Below are positions 37,242 through 46,208 of a stretch of 64,000 bases of DNA, in pieces (position 1 is the stretch's first letter; each line of letters opens with the position of its first letter). Below the pieces are notes generated by a model, which searched no databases, was not told the DNA's origin, and was given only the letters and a program-made list of their open reading frames with translations. The stretch lies in contig CANHGL010000004.1 in assembly GCA_947460245.1 (NCBI GenBank), positions 40,102-104,101 on the forward strand, read 5' to 3'. Both the position numbers and the translations under genes were made by a program. The stretch is from Sphingobacteriales bacterium. Its GTDB lineage: Bacteria > Bacteroidota > Bacteroidia > Chitinophagales > JADIYW01.

Positions 37242-38261
37242 ATGACTGAGTTAATTCAAGAGCTCTTATTATCCCATAATTGCGTTATAATCCCTGGATT
37301 TGGTGCTTTTATTGGTAATTATTCGCCATCAGAGATTCGATTGGCGGATAATTTAATCTTTCCTCCTCGTAAAGTCATTCTATTTAATCGTGCTCTGCAG
37401 ACTAATGATGGTTTATTGGTTAATGCAATGGCGTACAAGTTACAGGTTCCTTACAAGGAGGCAGAACAGGAAGTAGCTGCTTTTTCTAAGTCTTGCAACG
37501 AAACACTGGCTAATGTGAAGAGCCTGATTTTAAAAGATTTAGGAAGATTTATTCTGGATGGCGAGCAAGTAATTCAGTTTCAGCCTTTAAATAATCAGAA
37601 CTATCTGTTGGATAGCTTCGGGTTGGAGCCTTTGTCTGTTTATCCTATTCAGCGGCTCAAAGATGAGGCGGAAGCCATAAAAGAGAACTATCAGCGAGTA
37701 TTGCATCCCGAGTATTTACAAGGCTTGGATGTGCCGGTTAGCAGAACTTCCCGAATTCCATATTGGATTATGTCAGTTTTAGCTTTTGCCTTCATTGGTT
37801 CAACGCTTATATTTAATATCAAGAGAAATAATGAGGCGGTGAATTATACCTCCCTATTGCCAGTATCAACAGCTCCTGTTTCCACAGAAAATATGTCTAA
37901 GGGGGTTATTGCTACAGCCACAATAGCCACAGTTGAAGATTCTACAATAGCTTTAAATGAAGACACTCAATTAAATGATAACAAAGAAGTTGTATCATTT
38001 AATTCATCTTTAGTTACAACTCCAGTTAAAAAATCCTATATCGTTGTTGGGGCATTTTTTGACGAAGCTCATGCCAATAAAGTAAAGGCAGAAGTTGAGG
38101 CAAGAGGTTATGTTACCATGCTGACTAAAGAATACAATGATGTTCTTTATAGAGTTAGCGTAGAGGTAGAGACCCCATTTGCTAGTGCAACTTTAGGCAA
38201 AATTAAGGCTGATTTTAACCAAAGAGCCTGGATTTCTTGTACAGATTGTACGTTAAACTAA
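37242..38261 (+). CDS. HU-like (HU-CCDC81) and SPOR domain membrane protein
   Basis: A 339-residue protein with three parts. Residues 1-120 form an HU/IHF-like fold of the Bacteroidota HU-CCDC81 type (CVIIPGFGAFIGNYSPSEI, DLGRFIL). A single membrane helix spans about 174-192. The C-terminal SPOR domain (about 265-339, SYIVVGAFFDEAHANKVKAE) binds septal, denuded peptidoglycan in known cases. The topology puts the HU-like part in the cytoplasm and SPOR in the periplasm. A link between the cell-division site and nucleoid or another cytosolic partner is a reasonable guess. It lies in the envelope cluster, followed by a LolD-like ATPase after 26 bases. Confidence 0.85.
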   Translation: MTELIQELLLSHNCVIIPGFGAFIGNYSPSEIRLADNLIFPPRKVILFNRALQTNDGLLVNAMAYKLQVPYKEAEQEVAAFSKSCNETLANVKSLILKDLGRFILDGEQVIQFQPLNNQNYLLDSFGLEPLSVYPIQRLKDEAEAIKENYQRVLHPEYLQGLDVPVSRTSRIPYWIMSVLAFAFIGSTLIFNIKRNNEAVNYTSLLPVSTAPVSTENMSKGVIATATIATVEDSTIALNEDTQLNDNKEVVSFNSSLVTTPVKKSYIVVGAFFDEAHANKVKAEVEARGYVTMLTKEYNDVLYRVSVEVETPFASATLGKIKADFNQRAWISCTDCTLN

Positions 38262-38287
38262 TCTTTCATTTTATCTCTTGATTTTCA

Positions 38288-38941
38288 ATGATTTCTTGTC
38301 AGAATATCCATAAATCTTACGATAAAATTCATGTACTCAAAGGGGTATCTTTAGATATTCAGAAAGGAGAGTTAGCATGTATTGTTGGCCCATCTGGAGC
38401 TGGAAAATCAACCTTGTTGCACATCATTGGAACTTTGGATAAAGCGGACAGCGGAACGGTAACTATTGCTGGTCAGGATATTTCCACCTTAAAAGACAAT
38501 GACCTTTCTTTATTTAGAAACACACATCTTGGTTTCGTCTTTCAGTTTCATCATTTACTTCCAGAGTTCTCTGCCCTTGAAAATGTATGTATTCCTGCCT
38601 TTATAGCTAAGAAGAATGAAGATAAGGCCAAACAAAGGGCTAAGGAATTATTGGATTTCCTTGGATTAAAAGATCGAATACAGCATCGTCCCGGCGAATT
38701 ATCTGGGGGAGAGCAACAACGGGTCTCTGTTGCCAGAGCGCTAATGAATGAGCCATTGCTTATTCTTGCTGATGAACCAACGGGGAATCTGGATACTGAA
38801 CGCTCGGAAGAATTGCATCAGCTGTTTTTTGATCTTAAAAAGGAATTTAATCAGACATTTATCATTGTTACCCATAATGAGCATCTTGCCAATAGGGCAG
38901 ACAGAAAAATTTTAATGCGGGATGGTCGCATTCAGGAATAA
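38288..38941 (+). CDS. lolD: ABC transporter ATP-binding protein, LolD-like
   Basis: A 217-residue ATPase of the MacB/LolD/FtsE group. Walker A is GPSGAGKST, the Q-loop region is [18 protein letters not shown], the signature is [15 protein letters not shown], Walker B is [13 protein letters not shown], and the switch His is in [16 protein letters not shown] is the pattern seen in LolD, which powers release of outer-membrane lipoproteins from the inner membrane. No permease gene is adjacent, so the LolC/E partner must be elsewhere. It is probably co-transcribed with the HU/SPOR gene. Confidence 0.85.
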   Translation: MISCQNIHKSYDKIHVLKGVSLDIQKGELACIVGPSGAGKSTLLHIIGTLDKADSGTVTIAGQDISTLKDNDLSLFRNTHLGFVFQFHHLLPEFSALENVCIPAFIAKKNEDKAKQRAKELLDFLGLKDRIQHRPGELSGGEQQRVSVARALMNEPLLILADEPTGNLDTERSEELHQLFFDLKKEFNQTFIIVTHNEHLANRADRKILMRDGRIQE

Positions 38942-39001
38942 ATAGCCTTATCCTCACAATTACATAACGTAATTTAAAATTTACTGAATTTAAAATTTTC
39001 T

Positions 39002-39009
39002 TATCTTTG
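39002..39009 (+). promoter_or_regulatory. Promoter -7 box for tRNA-Arg
   Basis: TATCTTTG, full match to TAnnTTTG, 52 bases upstream of the tRNA-Arg gene. It leaves a short 5' leader to be trimmed by RNase P. Confidence 0.5.
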
Positions 39010-39061
39010 CATCCCTATCCTAAGAATTGTTCCATCAGATAGGAAGTTTGTTTGAAATATT

Positions 39062-39135
39062 GGACCTGTAGCTTAACTGGATAGAGCATCTCACTACGGA
39101 TGAGAAGGTTAGGGGTTCGACTCCCTTCAGGTTCA
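39062..39135 (+). tRNA. tRNA-Arg (ACG)
   Basis: Acceptor GGACCTG/CAGGTTC (one G-T pair), D-arm GCTT/GAGC, anticodon stem TCTCA/TGAGA with loop CTACGGA (anticodon ACG, reading CGU/CGC/CGA after deamination to inosine), T-arm AGGGG-TTCGACT-CCCTT, discriminator A. CCA is not encoded. Confidence 0.95.
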
Positions 39136-39204
39136 CTAAATTGTTAAAATAAGTCCATCCCGACTAATTTGGGGTGGAATAGATTGTATAATTGTGTGGT
39201 ATCA

Positions 39205-39236
39205 TTTGGAATTACAATTAGGAATCGTTATTTTTG
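39205..39236 (+). promoter_or_regulatory. Promoter for rpmB-rpmG
   Basis: TTTG (39205-39208), a 20-base spacer, then TATTTTTG (39229-39236). This is the best match in the window to the full Bacteroidota consensus. The leader to the rpmB ATG is about 15 nt. Confidence 0.7.
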
Positions 39237-39257
39237 CACCTCTTAAATATAAAAAAT

Positions 39258-39503
39258 ATGGCAAGGTTTTGTGATTTATCAGGGAAAGGTCCAATGTCGG
39301 GTAACAGCGTCTCTCACTCTAATATAAAGACGAAGAGAAAGTTTTATCCTAATTTACAGAAAAAGGCTTTCTTTATTCCTGAATTAGATAGATGGATTGA
39401 TTTAAAGGTTTCAACATCTACAATCAGAACAATTAATAAGAAAGGTATTTATACATACCTTAAAGAATTAGAGAAAAAAGGAGAAATTCAGTTAGGTTTT
39501 TAA
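39258..39503 (+). CDS. rpmB: 50S ribosomal protein L28
   Basis: An 81-residue bL28 protein. [20 protein letters not shown] opens the family, followed by the basic [16 protein letters not shown] core. The ATG at 39258 is used; eight upstream in-frame codons would overlap the promoter. It is first in the run rpmB-rpmG-DUF4295-ftsY-rimO, a conserved gene order in Bacteroidota. Confidence 0.96.
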   Translation: MARFCDLSGKGPMSGNSVSHSNIKTKRKFYPNLQKKAFFIPELDRWIDLKVSTSTIRTINKKGIYTYLKELEKKGEIQLGF

Positions 39504-39514
39504 AATTTTGAATA

Positions 39515-39700
39515 ATGGCTAAGAAGAAAGGAAATAGAATTCAGGTGATTTTAGAGTGCACAGAGCACAAAACTTCAGGCTTGTCCGGAGTTTCTCGCTA
39601 TATTACTACTAAAAACAGAAAGAATACGCCTGAGAGAATTGAGTTGAAGAAATTCAATCCTATCATGAAGAAAGTAACAGTTCATAAAGAAATAAAATAA
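39515..39700 (+). CDS. rpmG: 50S ribosomal protein L33
   Basis: A 61-residue bL33 protein, starting [19 protein letters not shown]. It is of the cysteine-poor type: only the single Cys in LECTEH is present, so it does not bind zinc through the four-cysteine site of C+ paralogues. It would therefore keep working in low zinc. It lies 11 bases after rpmB. Confidence 0.95.
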   Translation: MAKKKGNRIQVILECTEHKTSGLSGVSRYITTKNRKNTPERIELKKFNPIMKKVTVHKEIK

Positions 39701-39706
39701 TAAGAA

Positions 39707-39877
39707 ATGGCAAAAGTATCAAAAAACGCGAAAGTAGACAGAGGTAAGAACATTGGTGAGTCTAAGAACATGGTCAAAATAATCAAGGCGGTTAAGTCAA
39801 CTAAATCTGGTTCTTATACCTTTAGAGAAAAGGTGGTTCACAAAGACCTATTACAACAAACCTTAAAGGATTTGTAG
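39707..39877 (+). CDS. DUF4295 small basic protein (probable ribosomal protein)
   Basis: A 56-residue, lysine-rich protein starting MAKVSKNAKVDRGKN and ending in QQTLKDL. It has the central VKIIKAVKSTKSGSYTFREK segment typical of DUF4295, a family found in Bacteroidota directly after rpmG. I believe this corresponds to the extra large-subunit protein named bL38 in structural work on Flavobacterium ribosomes, but I state this from memory. The gene starts 6 bases after rpmG and shares its transcript; a terminator follows. Confidence 0.82.
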   Translation: MAKVSKNAKVDRGKNIGESKNMVKIIKAVKSTKSGSYTFREKVVHKDLLQQTLKDL

Positions 39878-39899
39878 TAGATCTGTATCTTTACAGTAC

Positions 39900-39926
39900 A
39901 AAGCTTCTCTATTGAGAAGCTTTTTT
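39900..39926 (+). terminator. Rho-independent terminator after the rpmB-rpmG-DUF4295 run
   Basis: AAGCTTCTC, a TATT loop and GAGAAGCTT (39901-39922), followed by TTTTG. It ends the ribosomal transcript before ftsY. Confidence 0.85.
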
Positions 39927-39969
39927 GTTTAATTTCACAACAACATTTTATTTAACAGATATTGAATTA

Positions 39970-40950
39970 ATGGGAATTTTTGATAAAATATTTGGCAGTA
40001 CTAAGTCTACAGAAGATATTAAAATAGAAGAAAATCAGCTGAATGATGGGCTGAAGCAGACCAAGCAAGGTTTTTTTTCCAAGATATCTAAGGCGATAGC
40101 AGGTAAGTCGACAGTTGATGTAGAGTTTCTAGATGAATTAGAGAATATACTGATTTCTTCAGATGTTGGTTTGGCTACCACTGTTAAAATTATCGACCGT
40201 TTGGAAGCCCGTGTTTCCAAAGATAAATACATTAACACTTCCGAATTAAATAAGATTATAAAAGAGGAGATAGGGGAGATATTAGCTGAGAATAATACTA
40301 AAGACCTCACATCATTCATTCCAGAGGGCAAACAGAAGCCTTATGTCATCATGGTAGTAGGCGTTAATGGCGTTGGTAAAACAACAACGATTGGTAAATT
40401 ATCCTATCAGCTTAAAAAAGAAGGGAAACAAGTGTTATTGGGTGCCGGAGATACTTTCCGTGCTGCAGCAATTGATCAGTTGGTAATCTGGAGTGAACGG
40501 GTAGGTGTTCCTATTATTAAACAATCTATGGGAAGCGATCCCGCTGCCGTTGCTTTTGATACGATACAATCCGGAGTAGCTAAGGGTGTCGATGTAATTA
40601 TATTAGACACTGCTGGCCGTCTGCATAATAAGCAGGGGCTAATGGACGAGTTATCTAAAATTAAAAAGGTGATGTCTAAAGTTATCCCTGATGCGCCGCA
40701 TGAAGTATTGTTAGTCTTGGATGCTTCTACTGGTCAAAATGCACTAGAGCAGGCAAAACATTTTTCCGCAGCTACTCAAGTTACTGCGCTGGCTTTAACG
40801 AAATTAGATGGAACGGCAAAAGGGGGAGTTGTATTAAGTATTGCAGATGAATTTAAAATCCCAATAAAATATATTGGCTTAGGCGAAAAAATGGAACAGC
40901 TGCAACTGTTCAACCGCCAGGCATTTATTGAAACCTTGTTTGAGCATTAA
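39970..40950 (+). CDS. ftsY: Signal recognition particle receptor FtsY
   Basis: A 326-residue SRP GTPase that docks translating ribosomes at the membrane. The short N-terminal A region and N domain are followed by the G domain: VGVNGVGKTTTIGKLSYQL (G1), DTFRAAAIDQL, LDTAGR (G3), TKLDGTAKGG (G4) and the closing GLGEKMEQLQLFN. The A domain is much shorter than in E. coli, as usual in Bacteroidota. The ATG at 39970 (MGIFDKIFG) is the family start; the 15 upstream codons overlap the terminator zone. Its stop overlaps the rimO start by one base (TAATG). Confidence 0.97.
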   Translation: MGIFDKIFGSTKSTEDIKIEENQLNDGLKQTKQGFFSKISKAIAGKSTVDVEFLDELENILISSDVGLATTVKIIDRLEARVSKDKYINTSELNKIIKEEIGEILAENNTKDLTSFIPEGKQKPYVIMVVGVNGVGKTTTIGKLSYQLKKEGKQVLLGAGDTFRAAAIDQLVIWSERVGVPIIKQSMGSDPAAVAFDTIQSGVAKGVDVIILDTAGRLHNKQGLMDELSKIKKVMSKVIPDAPHEVLLVLDASTGQNALEQAKHFSAATQVTALALTKLDGTAKGGVVLSIADEFKIPIKYIGLGEKMEQLQLFNRQAFIETLFEH

Positions 40951-42260
40951 TGAAGACAAAATCACACAATAAGGATAAGTACAATGTTATTACATTGGGT
41001 TGCTCTAAGAATTTAGTGGATTCCGAAGTGCTGGTAGCGCAACTGATACATAATAATTTTGAAGTCGAACATCAGTCGGATAAAAAAGATGCCAATATTA
41101 TTATCGTAAATACCTGCGGCTTTATTGATCGAGCTAAAGAGGAATCTATAAATACGATTCTGGAATATGCAGCACAAAAAGAAAAAGGTAAAATTGATAA
41201 GCTTTATGTTACAGGTTGTTTATCGCAACGATACAAGGATGACCTGGAAGTAGAAATACCTCAGGTAGATGCTTTCTTTGGTACGCTCGAATTACCACAG
41301 CTATTACAAAAATTAGATGCCGATTATAAGCATGAGTTAGTAGGGGAGCGTTTTCTTACAACACCTCAGCATTATGCATATCTCAAAATATCTGAAGGTT
41401 GTAATAGAACATGTACGTTTTGTGCAATTCCACTGATGCGCGGTAAACATGTTTCCAAATCAATAGAAGATATTGTAACAGAAGCAAAGCACCTGGCAAA
41501 GCAGGGAGTTAAAGAAATTATGCTTATTGCTCAGGAACTCACTTACTATGGATTGGATATCTATAAAGAAAGGGCTTTAGCAAAGTTATTATACGCATTA
41601 AATGAAGTAGAGGGCATAGAATGGATTCGTTTGCATTATGCCTATCCAAGTAAATTCCCTATGGATGTTATTGATGCCATTAAAAATTGTAGTAAGGTTT
41701 GCAATTATCTGGATATTCCTTTACAGCATGCCAATAGTGAAGTTTTAAAGCGTATGCAGCGACAAATTACACAGGAGGAGACAACGCAGCTAATTCACGA
41801 TATCAGGGCTGTTATACCTGATATTGCTATCCGTACTACTATGTTGGTAGGCTTTCCTGGTGAAACCGAAGAGGAGTTTGAGGATCTCTGTAATTTTGTA
41901 AGAGAAATGAAATTTGAACGTTTGGGGGTATTCCAATATTCTCATGAAGACGATACCGCTGCTTTTAAATTGGAAGATAATATCGATCAGGATACAAAAG
42001 AAGAAAGAGCCAGCAGATTAATGGCTATACAGCAAGAAATTTCTTTTCTTAAGAATGAAGAAAAGGTAGATAAAGTCTTCAAAGTTTTAGTAGACCGTAA
42101 AGAGGGAGGTTATTTTATAGGACGAACAGTCTATGATTCTCCTGAAGTCGATAATGAAGTGCTAATCGATGCCACTAATAATTATTGTAGAATCGGCGAT
42201 TTCTGCAATGTAAAAATTTTCGATTGTACCGACTTTGATATCTATGGCAATATTTGCTAA
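40950..42260 (+). CDS. rimO: Ribosomal protein S12 methylthiotransferase
   Basis: A 436-residue radical SAM methylthiotransferase that modifies Asp of ribosomal protein S12. The N-terminal UPF0004 domain has the auxiliary-cluster cysteines in LGCSKN, NTCGFID and TGCLSQ. The radical SAM motif is EGCNRTCTFCAIP. A C-terminal TRAM domain covers about the last 65 residues. The motif LGCSKNLVDSE distinguishes RimO from MiaB. Coupled to ftsY by a one-base overlap. Confidence 0.96.
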   Translation: MKTKSHNKDKYNVITLGCSKNLVDSEVLVAQLIHNNFEVEHQSDKKDANIIIVNTCGFIDRAKEESINTILEYAAQKEKGKIDKLYVTGCLSQRYKDDLEVEIPQVDAFFGTLELPQLLQKLDADYKHELVGERFLTTPQHYAYLKISEGCNRTCTFCAIPLMRGKHVSKSIEDIVTEAKHLAKQGVKEIMLIAQELTYYGLDIYKERALAKLLYALNEVEGIEWIRLHYAYPSKFPMDVIDAIKNCSKVCNYLDIPLQHANSEVLKRMQRQITQEETTQLIHDIRAVIPDIAIRTTMLVGFPGETEEEFEDLCNFVREMKFERLGVFQYSHEDDTAAFKLEDNIDQDTKEERASRLMAIQQEISFLKNEEKVDKVFKVLVDRKEGGYFIGRTVYDSPEVDNEVLIDATNNYCRIGDFCNVKIFDCTDFDIYGNIC

Positions 42261-42339
42261 ATCTCCTAAAGAGATGACAGATATCATCTTAAATTCTTTT
42301 CTATTTAGTTTTTTATAATCTTGTATTCAAATACACTTT

Positions 42340-44757
42340 ATGTTGAATACGTTGGTTGTAGATTTTAAAACTATTCGCAATAAGGATATTGCCATAGTAG
42401 GAGGAAAAAATGCTTCCATAGGGGAGATGATGTATGCACTTGTTCCAAAGGGTATACGTATTCCTAATGGATTTGCTACTACTGCTGCTGCTTTTTTGCT
42501 TTTTCTGCAAGAAAATAAATTACAAGCTCCTCTCCAGGATTTAATGCAGCAATTAAATACAACTTCTTTTCAGAATCTTAATGAAATTGGTGCTAAAGCT
42601 CGTGAGTTGATTATGCAGGCAAAGATGCCGGATAGTTTGCGTGCTGCAATTATTTCATCCTATGAGGATTTGTGTAAAGAATATGGTATGAATACAGCAG
42701 TCGCAGTAAGAAGTAGTGCTACAGCAGAAGATCTGCCTAATGCAAGTTTTGCAGGTCAGCATGATTCTTTTCTGAATAGGAGAGGGAAGGAAGATGTTCT
42801 ATTGGCCGTACAGCAATGTTTTGCTTCTTTGTTTAATAGTCGTGCTATCAAATATAGATTTGATAATAGCTTTGACCATATGAAAGTGTATTTGTCGGCT
42901 GGAATACAAATGATGGTAAGAGCAGATCTCTCTGCATCCGGAATAAGTTTTACCATTGATCCTGAGTCAGGGTTTAAAGATATTGTTCTGATTTCCGGCT
43001 GTTGGGGCCTGGGTGAAAATATTGTCCAGGGGGCTGTTATTCCCGATGAGTTTTGTGTTTTTAAACCCACATTATTAAGCGGTAAAAAAGCAATCCTTTC
43101 CAAAAAAATGGGTTCTAAGGCAATGACTATGACTTATCGGGAAGATGGAGCCCAAGGGCTATCCTTGCTAAATAAAGATACTCCGGTAGAGAAGAGAAAA
43201 TCGTGGGTATTGTCTGATGATGAAATTGAACAAATAGCAAAATGGTCGGTCCTTATTGAACAACATTATAATTGTCCTATGGATATTGAATGGGCAAAGG
43301 ATGGTATAAGCGGAGAAATATTTATTGTACAAGCCAGACCCGAAACTATCCATGGTATCATATCCGCTAAATATATTAAGGAATATATATTAAAAGAGGA
43401 TGGCAAAGTATTGTCTGAAGGAAGCGCTGTTGGGTCAGGTATTGCCTCAGGTAAAGCGAGAATTATTATGTCTCCAAAAGATGCTTATAAACTGGAAGCC
43501 GGAGAGGTATTGGTTACAGATATTACTAATCCTGATTGGGATCCTATCCTTAAAAAAGCAGCTGCAATTGTAACGAATAAAGGTGGTAGGACAAGTCATG
43601 CTGCTATTGTTGCGAGAGAATTAGGAGCAGTAGCGGTAGTAGGAACGACAGATGCTACAACCACTATAGAAGAGGGGCAACTTGTTACGGTGTCTTGTGC
43701 TAATGGAAAAACAGGATATATATATGATGGAAAATTAAGCTGGGTAGAACATAAAGTAGCGTTGGATACTTTTAAAAAGCCAAAAACTGCAGCCTTGTTG
43801 ATTGTTGCTGATCCGGAAAAAGCATTTCATTTAGCAGGTTATCCTAATGATGGGGTAGGGCTCATGCGTCTAGAATTTATAATTAGTAATTCCATCCGCA
43901 TACATCCTATGGCACTACTAAATTTTGAACAGCTAAAAGATGAAAAAGCTAAACAGGAGATTGAATTTCTTACTTATGGTTATAAAGATAAGTCACTTTA
44001 TTTTATAGACAAATTGTCGCAGGCAGTTGCAACAATAGCGGCAGCTTTTTATCCCAAAGAAGTTATCGTAAGAATGAGTGATTTTAAAAGCAATGAATAT
44101 GCTAATTTATTAGGTGGGAGTCTATTTGAACCTGAAGAAGAAAATCCTATGATTGGTTTTCGTGGTGCATCTCGTTATTATCATGACCGATATAAGGAGG
44201 GTTTTAAATTGGAGTGCGAGGCTATGAAATATGTAAGAAAGGATATGGGGTTTACCAATGTAAAACTTATGATTCCCTTCTGTAGGACTATAGAGGAAGG
44301 GAAAAAGGTGCTGGCTATTATGGAAGAGTGTGGTTTAAAAAGAGGTGTTGATGGTTTGGAAATTTATGTAATGGCTGAAATACCAAGTAATATTATTTTA
44401 GCTAAAGAATTTGCCACTCTTTTCGATGGATTTTCTATTGGCTCTAATGATTTGACTCAGCTGGTTTTGGGTTTAGATAGAGATTCTGCAACCATAGGAG
44501 AGTTGTTTGACGAAAGAAATCCTGCTGTAAAAATTATGATAGAGCAATTAATAAAATCAGCAAGAACTTGTGGTGCTAAAGTGGGTTTTTGTGGTCAGGC
44601 TCCAAGCGATTTTCCAGAGTTGGCCAAATTTCTGATTGATCTGGGAATAGATAGTATTTCTTTTAATCCAGATGCAATAATTAATGGTATGTCAAATATG
44701 TCAATGGCTGAATCACAAAGAAAAGTATTGGTTGATAGCAATCATTCTTATAAGTGA
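42340..44757 (+). CDS. ppsA: Phosphoenolpyruvate synthase
   Basis: An 805-residue enzyme making PEP from pyruvate and ATP for gluconeogenesis. The N-terminal ATP-grasp domain starts near DIAIVGGKNASIGEM and includes AVRSSATAEDLPNASFAGQ. The swivelling phosphohistidine domain has His420 in GGRTSHAAIVAREL. The C-terminal TIM barrel ends with GFCGQAPSD, where Cys751 is the catalytic proton donor. Length is close to E. coli PpsA. It stands alone, 78 bases before an Hsp20 gene. Confidence 0.96.
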   Translation: MLNTLVVDFKTIRNKDIAIVGGKNASIGEMMYALVPKGIRIPNGFATTAAAFLLFLQENKLQAPLQDLMQQLNTTSFQNLNEIGAKARELIMQAKMPDSLRAAIISSYEDLCKEYGMNTAVAVRSSATAEDLPNASFAGQHDSFLNRRGKEDVLLAVQQCFASLFNSRAIKYRFDNSFDHMKVYLSAGIQMMVRADLSASGISFTIDPESGFKDIVLISGCWGLGENIVQGAVIPDEFCVFKPTLLSGKKAILSKKMGSKAMTMTYREDGAQGLSLLNKDTPVEKRKSWVLSDDEIEQIAKWSVLIEQHYNCPMDIEWAKDGISGEIFIVQARPETIHGIISAKYIKEYILKEDGKVLSEGSAVGSGIASGKARIIMSPKDAYKLEAGEVLVTDITNPDWDPILKKAAAIVTNKGGRTSHAAIVARELGAVAVVGTTDATTTIEEGQLVTVSCANGKTGYIYDGKLSWVEHKVALDTFKKPKTAALLIVADPEKAFHLAGYPNDGVGLMRLEFIISNSIRIHPMALLNFEQLKDEKAKQEIEFLTYGYKDKSLYFIDKLSQAVATIAAAFYPKEVIVRMSDFKSNEYANLLGGSLFEPEEENPMIGFRGASRYYHDRYKEGFKLECEAMKYVRKDMGFTNVKLMIPFCRTIEEGKKVLAIMEECGLKRGVDGLEIYVMAEIPSNIILAKEFATLFDGFSIGSNDLTQLVLGLDRDSATIGELFDERNPAVKIMIEQLIKSARTCGAKVGFCGQAPSDFPELAKFLIDLGIDSISFNPDAIINGMSNMSMAESQRKVLVDSNHSYK

Positions 44758-44834
44758 CCTTAGTCATTTTCAAAATTTCTCTTAAGGTATACATTTGAAG
44801 CATATTTAATTATTAATCATTTTAAAAAAAAATT

Positions 44835-45284
44835 ATGTCACTACTCAAAAGAAACAACGGCGCATTATTGCCTTCCTTTTCATCTCTTCCTTCATTATGG
44901 TCAGATATTTTTGACGATCGTATTTTCAATGTTGGTGTGCCTGAGGTTTCAGGATTTATGCCGGCAGTAAATATAAAAGAAACTAAGAACGACTTCCAGT
45001 TAGAAGTGTCTGCTCCGGGTTTTTCTAAGAATGACTTTAAAGTAAAAGTTGAGGATGATGTTATGACTATCAGTGCAGATAAAAAAGAAGAAAAAGAAGA
45101 GAAAAATGAGCGCTATACGCGTAGAGAGTTTTATCATAATACTTTTTCAAGATCATTTACTCTTCCAAGTTCTGTAAAGATTGATAAGGTGGAAGCGCAT
45201 TATGAAAACGGAATTTTGCAATTGCAAATTCCTAAGAAGGAGGAGTCTAAGGCTACTTTGGTTAAAGAGGTTGCGATTTCTTAG
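44835..45284 (+). CDS. Hsp20/alpha-crystallin small heat shock protein
   Basis: A 149-residue small heat shock protein. An N-terminal region with LPSLWSDIFDDRIF is followed by the alpha-crystallin domain (about residues 40-135: MPAVNIKETKNDFQLEVSAP, GILQLQIPKKEE). The C-terminal tail lacks an obvious IxI motif. It binds unfolding proteins and prevents aggregation without ATP. Monocistronic, with its own terminator at 45313-45340. I see no CIRCE element upstream. Confidence 0.94.
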   Translation: MSLLKRNNGALLPSFSSLPSLWSDIFDDRIFNVGVPEVSGFMPAVNIKETKNDFQLEVSAPGFSKNDFKVKVEDDVMTISADKKEEKEEKNERYTRREFYHNTFSRSFTLPSSVKIDKVEAHYENGILQLQIPKKEESKATLVKEVAIS

Positions 45285-45312
45285 TATGTTTTACCACGAA
45301 GAGATCGTTCGG

Positions 45313-45340
45313 AGTCCTGCCTGCAGTGGTAGGACTTTTT
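45313..45340 (+). terminator. Rho-independent terminator after hsp20
   Basis: AGTCCTGCC and GGTAGGACT pair over nine positions (one G-T) around a TGCAGT loop, followed by a T tract to 45340. Confidence 0.85.
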
Positions 45341-45361
45341 CATTTTAATAAATAACTAACT

Positions 45362-46117
45362 ATGGAAAATTCATTTAAAAATAAGACAGTATTAATTACA
45401 GGGGCTAGTTCTGGTATCGGACAGGCTACAGCTGTAGCATTTGCAAAACTTGGCGCAAATATTGTAGTTGCAGATATAAATGAAGGAAATGAAACATTAA
45501 AGTTAATAGAATTGGCCGGTGGTAAAGGGAGATTTTTTGAATGTGATGTTTCTAAGGAAAAAGAAATAGCGTCGCTTGTTCATAAAGCCGTAAAAGAATA
45601 TGGAAGCCTGGATTTTGCATTCAACAATGCAGGTATTGAAGGTCAGTCTGGTTTGTTGCAGGATATTCAAACAGAGGATTTTGAGAAGATTATCCATGTA
45701 AATCTTTTAGGGGTCTTCTGGTGCATGAAATATGAACTCCAGGAAATGTTGAAACAAGGGCACGGTGCAATAGTGAATTGTGCTTCTATTGCAGGCTTGG
45801 TAGGCTTTTCGGGTATGGGAGCATATGTCGCATCCAAACATGGTGTAGTGGGGCTTACAAAAGCTGTTGCTTTAGAAAATGCGAAACATAATATTAGGAT
45901 TAATGCAGTTTGTCCAGGGGTTATTCATACGCCTATGATTGATCGTTATATTGCTCAACATCCGGAAGGAGAGGCCCAGTTAACTTCGGGGGAGCCTATT
46001 GGGCGTATGGGTAAACCGGAAGAGATTGCAGCTTCGGTGGTTTGGCTGTGTTCTGATAGTTCGTCTTTCACTACCGGTCAGGCTATAGCCATTGATGGTG
46101 GATGGGTTGCACAATAG
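45362..46117 (+). CDS. Short-chain dehydrogenase/reductase (SDR)
   Basis: A 251-residue classical SDR: TGASSGIGQATAVAFAKLGA cofactor motif, the Asp in VVADINEG indicating a preference for NAD, NNAGIEG, catalytic Ser in NCASIAG, Tyr-x3-Lys in YVASKHG, and the PGVIHTPMI loop. The C-terminal TTGQAIAIDGGW is typical of the FabG/glucose-1-dehydrogenase-like group. The substrate cannot be assigned. A plain single gene between hsp20 and bshC. Confidence 0.92.
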   Translation: MENSFKNKTVLITGASSGIGQATAVAFAKLGANIVVADINEGNETLKLIELAGGKGRFFECDVSKEKEIASLVHKAVKEYGSLDFAFNNAGIEGQSGLLQDIQTEDFEKIIHVNLLGVFWCMKYELQEMLKQGHGAIVNCASIAGLVGFSGMGAYVASKHGVVGLTKAVALENAKHNIRINAVCPGVIHTPMIDRYIAQHPEGEAQLTSGEPIGRMGKPEEIAASVVWLCSDSSSFTTGQAIAIDGGWVAQ

Positions 46118-46208
46118 AAGTAGAAATACTTTCATATTTTTAGTTGCTTTTCTGTTTAGCTTTCTATCACAACTAAAATTCTTTATATTCGGGTGATTTT
46201 ACAGGACG

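Noticed and set aside
42756-43353. Open frames antisense to ppsA
   Set aside because: No domain, signal or promoter support; they lie opposite conserved PEP synthase motifs.
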